A model generated the notes under the pieces. It did no database searches. It was not told the DNA's origin and saw nothing but the letters and a program-made list of their open reading frames with translations. Below are positions 12,131 to 21,700 of a stretch of 64,000 bases of DNA, piece after piece. The translations under genes were made by a program, and so were the position numbers. The first letter of the stretch is position 1; each line of letters begins with the position of its first letter. The DNA lies in the NCBI GenBank assembly GCA_018881555.1, contig JACAXG010000053.1:4825210-4889209 (forward strand), given 5' to 3'. The DNA comes from Amblyornis subalaris (lineage: Eukaryota; Chordata; Aves; Passeriformes; Ptilonorhynchidae).

Positions 12131-14534
12131 AGCGTTGGGGTCATGTTAGCATCTTTGACTCACTGAGCCTCCTTCTTGCCCTGAAGTGAGCACAGCTGTG
12201 CCCTGACGGCCAGGCCTCCAGACAGGAGAGGGACAGCCATCTCACCTCCACGCTCCCCCTTTGAATCTAACCCCTTCCTCTCACTTCTCCCGTGGGTGTT
12301 CNAATGTTTCACTTTGAATTAAAGGCAATTTTCATTTTGAAACAAAGCTATTTTTTTTAGCAGTTTGTCAGCAAGAGAAACAAAACCAAACCAAACTCCT
12401 CTGTTCCTACTGAGGCNATGTTTTCTTCTTTCCTGTTGAACAGACCTGCACTTATTCATACCTTGCTGCTATTTTTAAGAGTGNGGCCCGGCTTGACGTT
12501 GTTCAGAGTCGCCACTAAGACTTCAGCAGCACAATACACATCATAGTATTTTTTAGTTAGTTGAGAGTAATGACTGGCAAAGTCATTTTTGCAACGTGTG
12601 CTGTCTGTATTGATACACGTGTGTGTCTTTATTACATTAGTCACCTGAGCTACTAGAATGACTTGCAATTAAGATTGCAGCAGTACCTGAAATGTCACAT
12701 TGCTTGTCTCTGTTCTGAAAGGGCCACTGTCTACCAGGTAGGACATGACCAAACTTATCCATATAACCATGTTATAAAGGGCTAAAAATGCTGCCACACC
12801 TAGTGAAGAAATGCCTCGGTGCTGATGCAGAGCCACTGGCCGTGTGCAAGTTCTCAGTTTGTTGTACTGCAGAGCCAGATGAGTTTCAGACATGTTAAAA
12901 ACTAACCTGTTTCACTATGCCTTTGCAGTAGACCAGGAGGGCACACAGTTCTCCCATCTTTCCTGGGAGACAGCCATCTCCAGTGGCACACAATCCTTAA
13001 ATTACTCTGGCATGACACACAGCACCATCAGAACGCAGGCTGAGCTTGAATGAGATGCGTCGATTAGCACAGGAGCACCCACATGGTTGATGTGCTGCAT
13101 CATTTTTGCCTGTGGACAGAGGCAGGTGCGAGTTTACATTGATCTCACAGTCGAGCACAGAGCTGGGACCTGCCCCTTCAGCAGGAGGTGGGTGAGTAGC
13201 CACCCCTTGGATGCCCATGGAATTCTATGCTGCCTTTGAAACAGGTCTTTATGAATCACTGACCAAGGCACCAATGCTACCCCTCACTTGCCTCTCCTGT
13301 GCTTTTTCCATTGCTTTCTCATCTGTCATACAGCCCTAGTCTTTGTTTCCAAGGGGTCATTTCCTTCATACTGCACAGATGAACAACTCAATCTGTTCCT
13401 GTAAGCAGATAAATCAGTGAAATTAGGAAAGAACAGCAGCACCTGTAACAAAATGTTGGGATGGATATACGGTGCGTGCAGCCATCCAGCTCTCTCCTCA
13501 TGCTCTTCTAAACTAACATAGGTGGTCAAACCGTGGCACAGAAACCCAACCANATGTGTTTGTTCGTAAGACTCACTCACTTCAATCAGCAGCTTAAAAC
13601 AAAATTAAAAACAAGTTTCTCCAGGAGAAGAAAAGGCAGTGAGTTTATGTTTGCTTTTATCCTTTCCTCTTCAAAGTTTTTCTCTTTCATAAATTACTCT
13701 CACCACAAATGTTCTCATATTAAGTGTAGAGAAAAGAACAAGATTATCTGCTTTGAATATCAGCAGACACACTAATTTGGACACATTCTCATCTGCCAAT
13801 GCTGGAAGAGCTGCTTTCTGTGAAACTGTGTTGAAATACCCAAGCCAAAGTTTTAGATTTTTTTTTTTTGAAAGAAGTACTTGCCNTGACTTATATGCTA
13901 GTCCAGGCTGCTGTGTTGGTTTTGGATGAGACACAAGTCTCTTTTAAACATTTTTTCTGAAAAAAGAAAAATTGTCTTGTCAGTTCCCTGTAGTCCTGCT
14001 CTGCAGGGCTCTATGGACAGCTTTTTTTTTGGTTTTTTTTTTTTTAACAGTTCTCTAATTGCTATCTTTCCCAAGCCTTTTAATTTGTCATAGTATAAAG
14101 TTTTCTGTGGTTGCAGAAGTCCTTATTGAATGTCAGTGGTACTCCATGAAAACACCTAAGTAGGAACCATCTAACCCTTGGGAGTTATTGACTGCTGCCT
14201 CCAAGGACATAATTAACAAGTGGCAGAACCTGCCACGTGGGTCATGTTTTACAAGATCCCACAGTATCGGTATTGATTACGATTTGATTAGATTAGGTTG
14301 ATGGTAAATGCTTATTTAAGTTATGAGGTTTTCAGGCAAATAGTGAATATCCTATTACGAGCAACACCAATCATATTTTGAACACAAAAAAANCCTTTAA
14401 AATTATAGTTATAATCATTATATATGCAATATCTTGAGGCATGTGTATTTGCAAGAGACTGAGCCTGCCAGAGAAAAGGCATATTCCTGCATTTAACACC
14501 TTACAAGCTAAAGGCAAAAATGGGTTTAACACCC
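12131..14534. other. Unique non-coding sequence with T-rich tracts
   Basis: No gene is supported. T-rich homopolymers occur at about 13859-13870 and 14022-14045. The last 200 bases before the LTR-like element are AT-rich and unremarkable. Confidence 0.6.
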
Positions 14535-15160
14535 TGTCCTGGGTTGTGGGAGTGTAACCAAAATATGTATTCTATCACCATCCACATCACTTCTTGATAA
14601 CCTGGTTAATGATGGGTAGTTCATAGTAGCTGAGGACACACCTGGTCCCTCAGGCTATGAGCTGAGAGGAGGCAAACCATGTGAGGTGGGCTATTGTTTC
14701 CTATCTCAGCTGTGGTAACTTCCCCCAGGAATCAGCAGCTGTAAGGACCCAAGCCATCAGAACTCCAGAAACATCCCTTGGATCCTCATAGGATTACATC
14801 ATTTCCCTTGTGGAACTCCCTGCCCTGGGGGAGGTACCACTTAAGCACCACCAGATACAAGGGAGGCTTGGGGATTGAGAGAAACCACCACCACNGGGTA
14901 CCCAGTGGAGAACCTGAACTCCCACAGGAGGACCAGATCTTTCCTGCCAGGCCACAGCCCATCAAGCCCAAGACTCAACAAGATGCAGAAAGCAGCACCG
15001 TGCTGTCCCAGGGAGATCAGTGCTGACTATTTACAGTAAATCCCGTGTTTTGGCTGCTCTCACAGGCATAGCCCAATTCTTTAGCTCCACCAGGCAAACC
15101 CAGCAGAGTGGATGTGAAATCAGCTCTGGACATGGACCCTTTATCACTGCTCGCCAGCAC
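14535..15160 (+). mobile_element. Putative endogenous retrovirus LTR, plus orientation
   Basis: The first 410 bases match a second copy at 17268-17681 in the opposite orientation, at roughly 93% identity by eye. That shows an interspersed repeat with a shared start (TGTCCTGGGTTGTGGG). LTR identity is inferred from the TG start, a degenerate TATA position near 14856 (intact in the other copy), an AGTAAA polyadenylation-like hexamer at 15035-15040 followed by GT-rich sequence, and a possible CA end at 15159-15160. Two bases later begins TGGCAGCAGAAGG, which resembles a tRNA-Leu-type primer binding site of ERVL-like elements. On this reading the LTR is about 626 bp. The frame at 14778-15026 is an artefact of the repeat. 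The 3' boundary is less certain than the 5' one. Confidence 0.55.
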
Positions 15161-15162
15161 AT

Positions 15163-15180
15163 CTGGCAGCAGAAGGGTAT
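15163..15180 (+). other. Candidate retroviral primer binding site
   Basis: TGGCAGCAGAAGGGTATG lies two bases after a possible LTR end. It starts with the obligatory TGG (complement of the tRNA CCA end) and shares CAGAAG and a GG-rich tail with tRNA-Leu-type sites. The match is imperfect at positions 4-6 and needs a gap in the second half, so this is suggestive only. Confidence 0.35.
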
Positions 15181-16097
15181 GACTAAACAAAGACTTCAGT
15201 ATGGCAGGTGACCACCATTTCCAGCTCTGCTCCTGTCTTGGAGTGATTTATTATGATAGGCTATTCCATGATCCTCTGCCTATGCCCAAAAATGGTTTCT
15301 GTACCTTTAAAAGCCAGAGCCCTGAGCTGTATAGGGCTGGGTGGGGGACAGAGGTTTGCCTTTGCTGCACGGGCAGTTTGAAGCCTTGCTGCCCAGGCTT
15401 TCTGCGGCTCTGTGCATCATGGTTTTTTCTGCTTGGCTGACTTGGTTTTTGGCCCAGGCAAAAAACTTTTCCCTTCCCTGGCTTGGAGAAACTGGACTAG
15501 CAATTCTTTGGCTGCCTTGAGCTGAACTGAACAGCTGCTGCTCTGGGACCGGCAGGAAGCAGGGGTGCTCCAGTCCAGCCCCAAGCCCCGCAGAGCCAAG
15601 CCGGGGAGAGAGAGCACACCGAAAGGCTCCAACCCAGCTGTTTCCTCTGCCATGACTGCCATGGAGAAGAGGGTGACACCAGGGAGCCACTGGGTTTTCC
15701 CCCGCTGCTGGCACTGCTCCATGAAAATTCTACTTCCCTCAGCGTGAGAGCTGGTGCCATCTCGGACCACATGTCGGNAAAGGGTATTCCTCCAGCACTG
15801 GCCCCATTCTCTGGACACTTTTTGGGTCTTTGTTTCTGTGTGCATGTGGGGGGAAGTAAGTTCTGATGGTTTAGTGCTTAACAGTTATTTACTTTTTCTT
15901 TCCCTTGCCTTGTAGGTAGGCATTCTCTTCGTTTATAAACCATTTTGGTTTTTTTTCACTTTCATCTATTAGTATTCATTCCCTATTGGTGGAAAGGGAT
16001 TGTTGGAATCCTTTTAGAGAAGAGAACACATTCCAAAGAGTCCTCTCTTAAATTTGTCTCAAAACCAAAACAGCTCCCAAAGACCCAGGCCCTCTCC
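15181..16097. other. Provirus leader and/or TAF7 3' UTR, boundary unresolved
   Basis: This interval lies between the plus-oriented LTR and the TAF7 stop codon. The right-hand part (about 16000-16097) probably includes the TAF7 3' untranslated region read on minus. The left part may be retroviral leader. There is a TTTAAAAG box near 15306 and T-rich segments near 15885-15960 that resemble avian ERVL-type LTR tails, so a second LTR fragment is possible. No AATAAA plus poly(A) tail for the minus-strand TAF7 copy is seen; the longest minus-strand A run here is only about eight bases (near 15949-15956). The overlapping minus-strand frames at 15307-15845 have no recognisable gag or other retroviral domain. 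Confidence 0.4.
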
Positions 16098-17157
16098 TCA
16101 CTTTTCCATGAGGGACTCCAGCTGCTCCTGCAGGGATGCCATCTGCTGCTTCTCTCGCTCTTCCTGCTGCTTGAACTCATCCAGCACGGCCTGGAGACGG
16201 GTCTTGAGGGCAAGGTTCTCCACTTTCGTAGTGAGGTCCTCCTGGCACTTCCTCTGTCTTGAGTCTCCTGGAGTTTACTTTTCAGGTTCTCAATCTGTTT
16301 CTGGATCCCCATGGCAATCTGGTTGGACCCCTCATTCTCCTGCTGCTGCCCATCAGACTCATTCACCTTGTCCCGCAGCTGTCTCTCCAAGTCTTCCTCA
16401 GTGTCCATGATGTTCAGGTCTTCATCATCATGATGATCCCTCTCATCTTCATCCTCGCTGCTGCTGCTGCTATCATTAAATATCTCCCGCAGTTCATCGT
16501 GTTCTGGGGCACCATGGCCTTGCTTATGTCCCGACATCCCTGGGGAGGAGATGTCCAAGCTGGTGAGTGAACCGAGTTGTCCACTTCTTTAGTTTCATCT
16601 TCAGCAATTACTTCCCAGCTGACACTGACAGCTTCAGCATCAGTGCTCAGGAAACACTTCACTTCTTTTTCCACATCAGGAGACTCAATACACTTCATCT
16701 TAGCTGTCTTCCGGAATCGCCGCTTCCGTACATTTTTCAGGGGAAGAATGATGTCCTGGTTCCATATGAATTTCTTCTCTCTGTCCTTGTCCTTCTTCTT
16801 GTTTGCCTTGGGGTCAGCACTCACACTTTGCTCCTCCAAAGGCGGGTAGAGATCACCATCCACAGCGCAAACAAGCATCTGGCAAATATCTGCTGTCTTG
16901 TAGAAGGTTTTCTTGCCAATGGTTTTTAAGCTCTCAGTGGTGCAGGGCAGATCCACCAGCTTGGCTGCCAGCGGCACCCGATCCACACGGACAATCCCAT
17001 GGCACCTGTCTGTGTGCAGCTCAGTGGTGAGCCTGTCCTTCAGGGTGACATTCCCGCACGGGACTGCTCGCCGCACGGTGGAGGCATATTCCAGCGGCAG
17101 CCGCAGCATGAACTGGCTCTCCAGCTCGTGTGGAGCATCGTCCTTGCCCTTGCTCAT
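16098..17157 (-). pseudogene. TAF7: TAF7 (TFIID subunit, TAFII55) retropseudogene
   Basis: TAF7 is a subunit of TFIID; it binds TAF1 and restrains its acetyltransferase activity during RNA polymerase II initiation. The copy starts at ATG 17157-17155 (MSKGKDDAPHELESQF). It continues through the conserved TAFII55 N-terminal domain (VDRVPLAAKLVDLPC, KTFYKTADICQML, KKFIWNQDIILPLKNVRKRR, KCIESPDVEKEV). It then has the acidic stretch (SSSSSEDEDERD, DTEEDLERQL) and a C-terminal coiled coil ending ESLMEK and TGA at 16100-16098. The length matches the roughly 350-residue family and there are no introns; mammalian TAF7 is also intronless. Two breaks disrupt it. Near 16559-16575 there is a net insertion of about 11 bases before LDISSPGMSG. 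At 16251-16252 one base is lost after QETQDR, shifting the coiled-coil frame. Basic residues of the family have become Cys or neutral (HTDRCHG, EVKCFL, VSWE), which suits decay. Assembly error could explain a frameshift but not these substitutions. Confidence 0.88.
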
Positions 17158-17267
17158 CCTGCCTCCTCCAGCTCTGCCAGCAGCACACGTGTACCTCGCC
17201 CCCGGGAAGGCTCCTGCACGGGGACCCCAGCCCAGGATCGCTGCCAGAGCCTCCCCCAGCCCCGGTC
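17158..17267 (-). other. TAF7 retrocopy 5' untranslated region
   Basis: About 110 GC-rich bases separate the TAF7 start codon from the LTR-like arm. They differ entirely from what follows the other LTR copy, so this is taken as TAF7-derived leader. The minus-strand frame stays open through it (from 17274), which explains the 286-codon frame, but no known TAF7 has this extension. The base before ATG is G and position -3 is A, a reasonable Kozak context. Confidence 0.55.
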
Positions 17268-17681
17268 CTAGCAAAGGTCTGGTCCTCTTGTGGGAGTTTG
17301 GGTTCTCTGCTGGGTACCCAGTGGGGGTGGTTTCTCTCAGTCCCCAAGCCTTCCTTATATCTGGTGGTGCTTAAGTGGTGCCTCCCCCAGGGTGGGGAGT
17401 TCCACAAGGGAAATGATGTAATCCTATGAGGATCCACGGGATGTTTCTGGAGTTCTAATGGCTTGGGTCCTTACAGCTGCTGATTGCTGGGGGAAGTTAT
17501 CACAGTTCAGATAAGAAACAATACCCCACCTCACATGGTTTGCCTCCTCTCAGCTTATAGTCTGAGGGACCAGGTGTGTCCTCCAGCTAATGTGAACTAC
17601 CCATCATTAACCAGATTATCAAGAAGTGATGTGGATGGTGATAGAATACATACTTTGGTTACACCCCCACAACCCAGGACA
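17268..17681 (-). mobile_element. Truncated LTR-like repeat, minus orientation
   Basis: This is the inverted partner of the plus-strand copy at 14535, about 93% identical over some 410 bases. Read on minus it starts TGTCCTGGGTTGTGGG at 17681. It contains a good TATA box (GATATAAGG) near 17358, then loses homology at about 17268, where the TAF7 leader begins. If the plus copy is a complete LTR, this one lacks the last third, so the junction lies downstream of the TATA box in the R-like region. It is therefore positioned to drive transcription through the TAF7 copy. The immediate flanks (CACCC before 14535, CACAC after 17681) match at four of five bases, too weak to call a target-site duplication. 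Confidence 0.7.
17355..17362 (-). promoter_or_regulatory. TATA box of the minus LTR-like arm
   Basis: GATATAAGG reads on minus about 90 bases before the TAF7 junction and about 200 before its ATG. In the plus copy the same site is degraded to GATACAAGG. This is typical of an LTR core promoter; whether it is active cannot be judged from sequence. Confidence 0.45.
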
Positions 17682-18329
17682 CACACTAAGAGGTAATTTA
17701 ACATTGAAAAGAACAGCTTTGTGGAAACCTCTATTCTGTGCATGCCTGCCAGCTAATGGCACATTTATAGAAGATGGCAGGAAATACAGCTGGGCCAGCA
17801 CACCACGCGTTATTGCCTTGACACTGATTCTAAGGGGACTTTAATAAACTTGTACAAGGCAGAATGTTATTTTTCAGTCCCTCAAAATATGTAGGTGTTT
17901 CTTGGAATCCTAAAACTTCCACACATCTGTCAGAAAATTTCCGTTCTATTCAGCAAGGAGATCAGAAGCCGAGGTGATTTTGCTGCCCAGGCCAAGGTGT
18001 GTTGCCCCTGGGATGTGGCAGAGCACGGGAGACATCTGCACACATCTGCAGATGTGACAGAGGACCCAACAGAGATCACGCCTTGGGAAAGCTGCAGCTG
18101 AAGGGAATCNTGAAGTAACTCATACATCTCTTGTTGCCTAAGGTTAGGCAGCTGAATCTCACTCATTTTTTATTTTNAAGTGCCACCTGAATATTCTAAT
18201 GTCTTCTGACCCTTTTTTCCTCCTNCCCTGTCTTATTCTTGCTTCCTTAGTAACAAAGCTAAATAAATTAATTAATTACTTTTTTATTTATATAATTCTT
18301 AACTCCTTATTAACAGCCTTCCCAGTACC
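17682..18329. other. Unique non-coding sequence
   Basis: No gene or clear repeat is seen. A strongly AT-rich stretch with AATTAATTAATTAC lies at 18258-18300, just before the CR1 fragment. Confidence 0.6.
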
Positions 18330-18651
18330 CAAAGAGGGTTTACAAGAAGGCTGGAGAGGGATTTTTCACAGGGACTTGCAGTGATAGGACAACGGGGAAT
18401 GGCTTAAACTGAAGGAGGGTAGGTTTAAATTATATATTATGAAGAAATTCTTAGCTGTGAGGGTGGTGAGACACCGAAACATGTTGCACAGAGACATTGT
18501 AGACTCCCCACAGGTGTTTGAGACCAGTCTGGATGGGGCTTTGAGTAACCTGGTCTCATGAGAGGTGTTCTTGCCCATGGAAGAAGGTTGGAACTAGAGT
18601 ATCTTTAAGGTCCCTTCCAACACAAGCCATTCTATGATGCTATGATTCTAT
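18330..18651 (+). mobile_element. CR1 LINE, 5'-truncated 3' end
   Basis: About 320 bases match the conserved 3' end of avian CR1 in order: GTGATAGGACAACGGGGAATGG, GAGGGTGGTGAGACACCG, GATGGGGCTTTGAGTAACCTGG, TTGGAACTAG, and ATCTTTAAGGTCCCTTCCAA. It ends in the terminal short repeat ATTCTATGATGCTATGATTC. CR1 is the dominant non-LTR retrotransposon of birds and is nearly always 5'-truncated; this copy lacks all reverse transcriptase sequence. Substitutions from the consensus-like form are moderate, so it is not recent. Confidence 0.93.
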
Positions 18652-18735
18652 AAAGTAGAAAAAGTCTAACAGGAAGACAGATAAAGAAGAAGAAAAGAAA
18701 GAAAAGGGGGAAAAAAAAAGAAATTAAAAAAAAGT
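18652..18735 (+). repeat. A/G-rich low-complexity tract
   Basis: An almost pure purine stretch (GAAGAAGAAAAGAAAGAAAAGGG and A runs) follows the CR1 terminus. CR1 does not end in poly(A), so this is separate low-complexity DNA, perhaps the pre-existing insertion target. Confidence 0.8.
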
Positions 18736-21700
18736 TGGAACATTTCTTAATCTTAAAAAGTCTGAACAAAAAGAATCAGAACTGTAGAAATATTTACAAC
18801 AAAANGTTTTCCTTGGTTTAAAGTGACTTGCAGTTTTGTCTGACCCATTCTACCTGCTAATGCCTGGAAAACTCTCCACTTCATCTATGAATGCTCTTTT
18901 CTGAAGTATAAGTAACTGGCAGATTGATTCAAAAGCTTTGCTGTGCCACAAGCGATCAGATGATGGAAACAGTTCAGTGAAGCTTCTCACAACGTCAACC
19001 CAGGTTAGAGCCTCCTACATGGTCTGGAAGGCAAATTAGAGCCATGAATGGTGATTCTGTTGCTGACCTTCAGAATGGCCTCAGTTGTCCCACTACATCT
19101 TCACTGGAATAGCAGGAAAGAGAAATGAACTCCAGTGCAGTGTCATGAGGATTCATGTCAAGTATTATAACTACAAGTCCTCTTAGCTGCCTGCAAGAAT
19201 TATTTCAAAAGTTTATCTGAGAGAAGAGCTGGTTTTACTGGCAAATGAGCATAGAAAATGAGTGTAGAAATTGCCCTTCCAGCAGGAAAGACAGCAGATC
19301 TTCAGACTGTGAAGTCTGTGGGTGTTTGTGTGTGTATGTGTGCAGTAGGGGAAGAAGCAATAATTTGCTGCTTTCCAAAAAGCAGCAGATGGATCTAACT
19401 CCCTTGCTATTGGAAGTGTTTGGTCCTAGAGTTGTTGATTTGACTCAGCTGTTTCCTTTCAGGACTCAGTGAGATGCTATGGCCACAGCCAGAACCACCC
19501 CNGGATGTAGCTCTGGAGAAGAAGCGGAGCTCAGTGGCTGAGGATCTGAGAGTCTCCTCTAGCCAAGACTTCTGTGCCTCTTCCTAGGAAGGCTCAAAGA
19601 GAAGTTACCAAACTGCCTTAAGAACTCAGACCATGAAAAAAAAGAAGCTGGATTCCCACAAGCTTTTTAAAACCAGACACATCCTGGAACATGACAGGTT
19701 CCAGAAAGCAGATACAGGCAGTTCGCTCAGGTATGGAAATCTGCGTTGCGAAACTCCTGTTGTTTCCCTCATGTTACAACACCTCTAATTTCTTTTTTCC
19801 TCTGCGGTTTTACCTTCTCCTGGGCTCAAGGTGCTCCCAAATCTCAGGTGCTCTGCCGTTAGGGTTGCATCATTTTGATGGCAACACCATGGCTGTGATA
19901 AACCTGACACTGAGGGCCCTCCTCTCCCCTTCAGGCTAACATGTAGTAGCCCTCTGCTGCATAGTTGGCAACTGAAATGGGAGAGTCTGACAAAGAAAGG
20001 ATCTGTGGCCCAACAGACCAACTGTCAAGGGCAATCTGGTGACTTCATTAGCTTTGAAGATCTGGGCAGGTTGGAAATAGCAGGGAGTTTTGCATTCATC
20101 TCTGTGATCATCACCTTCCTCACTCAGCCCTCCTGTTGTCTTCCCTGGCTCTCACAGAGACATGGATCCAGGCAGAGCAGAGTAGGCAGCTGTGTTTCTT
20201 CTGGCTGAAGTTTTCAGCCTGACTGGCCTGTTGGATCAGCAAGTAATTCCAGTTCCACCAGTGTCCTCTCATGCTTTGTGCAGCCTGAGATGAAGCTGGG
20301 GAAACCCAGACCCAGCTGTGCCATGATCTGTGCAGCTGCAGCCAGCCATGGACTGCTGCTGTTGCTCAGGAGCACAGAAAGATGGCACAGCCACTCTTCA
20401 TCAGCATCTTTGTGGTGTAGCCTGTAATCCTCCACACATGTTCCACCAGGCAAATTATCAAAGCAGAGCCGTGAATGTCAGCAAAGACTCTCCAGTATCC
20501 TTGGGTGATAATGTTCTGTTGTTTTCACAGTCTCTACTCGAGCCAAGTTTACGAAAGCAGGCAGAAAGCAGTCCAAGAGTGAGCCCAAGAGAAACACATA
20601 AATCAGAGGGTACACAGAGCTTTTCTCTTGCCGAACTCTGCTGCAACCAGCAGACTGCAGTGAAGGCAGTGCACCTTCACTGTTGCCATTCCCCAAGAAG
20701 TGTCTCCACTTCCAATCCTCCCAACACCACTTTTTTCCCCTGGCAGCAGCAGGATCCTCTTTCTCCTCTGTTGCAGTCTCTTGATGCCAACTGCAACCAA
20801 AAGGCTGGGACAACCCCACCACTGAGACCTGCTTCAGGCAGGGTGAGGCATCCATGTGCCGACCCTGCAAGTTCATGCCGGGGCAGTTTGAGGGGTTATA
20901 TTAAAGCAGGCAGCTGCACATTGTCCACAGGACCTCTCCTGGCACTGACTCTGCCACGCTGATGGGAGAAGAGGCAGATGTGCCTTGTCTTTGCTGCAGC
21001 ATCTCACAGCCAATCTGTGCTGGAGAGAAAGAACCAGCTACGACTCCCTCACAGGTGCTCACAGGTGATACCCTCCAGCAACACATCAAGGCATGAACTC
21101 TCAGAAATCATCCCAGTGTGAGTGGCATTATGAGCTAGAGGCCTTGAAGCGAGCCTGAACAGCCTTACTGAGGCTGGGCAGTCATGAGATGGCCACCAGC
21201 AGAGCTGCCACAGCCTTCCTGCCATGGAAGTGTTCTGGAAAGAGATGTTGTCACCATGCAATTGTAATCTCCTCATGGCACAGCACATCTTTCATCCCTC
21301 TGACAGCAGCAAGCATGACAGCGGAAGCATGGGGACAGTGCCTAGCTGACCCCTTCTGGCACTCCCCAAACAGAAATGTTTATTAATCACACAATAAAGA
21401 GAGCCAAAAAAGAGCAGACCCTGCGAAACAGTGCAAGTTACCTGCCAACTGAACCCTAGCAGCAGCAACAATAAACATGGTACAAGTAGAAATTATCAAA
21501 GACAACTTGGGAGGAAACCACAAGAAATGGCAGTTGAGCCTTATTAGTGCTATAAATCATAGGACTGGTTTCAGTTCCTGCAGCTCCTCGCACGCCGTGT
21601 GACGCTGCCTCTTGCACAGCGAGCCATGGGGGTCTGCACAGCCTGGAGGCACAAAACAAAGCAGGCGGGGAAAAGCACCGCTTTTTACCAAAGTAATTCT

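Noticed and set aside
16414..17274. TAF7 as an intact 286-residue protein with an N-terminal extension
   Set aside because: The family start is at 17157; the upstream part is open leader, and the C-terminal 35 residues after KEVDN are out of frame.
14778..17437. Shared peptide in frames at 14778-15026 (+) and 17021-17437 (-), suggesting a duplicated gene
   Set aside because: The similarity is at DNA level over 410 bases, extends outside the frames, and is explained by the inverted LTR-like repeat.
14530..17687. Target-site duplication around the whole inverted structure (CACCC / CACAC)
   Set aside because: Four of five matching bases in low-complexity AC-rich flanks is not distinguishable from chance.
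20330..20962. 210-codon plus-strand open frame
   Set aside because: Cys/Ser/Pro-rich with no family resemblance; overlaps three minus-strand frames of similar quality.
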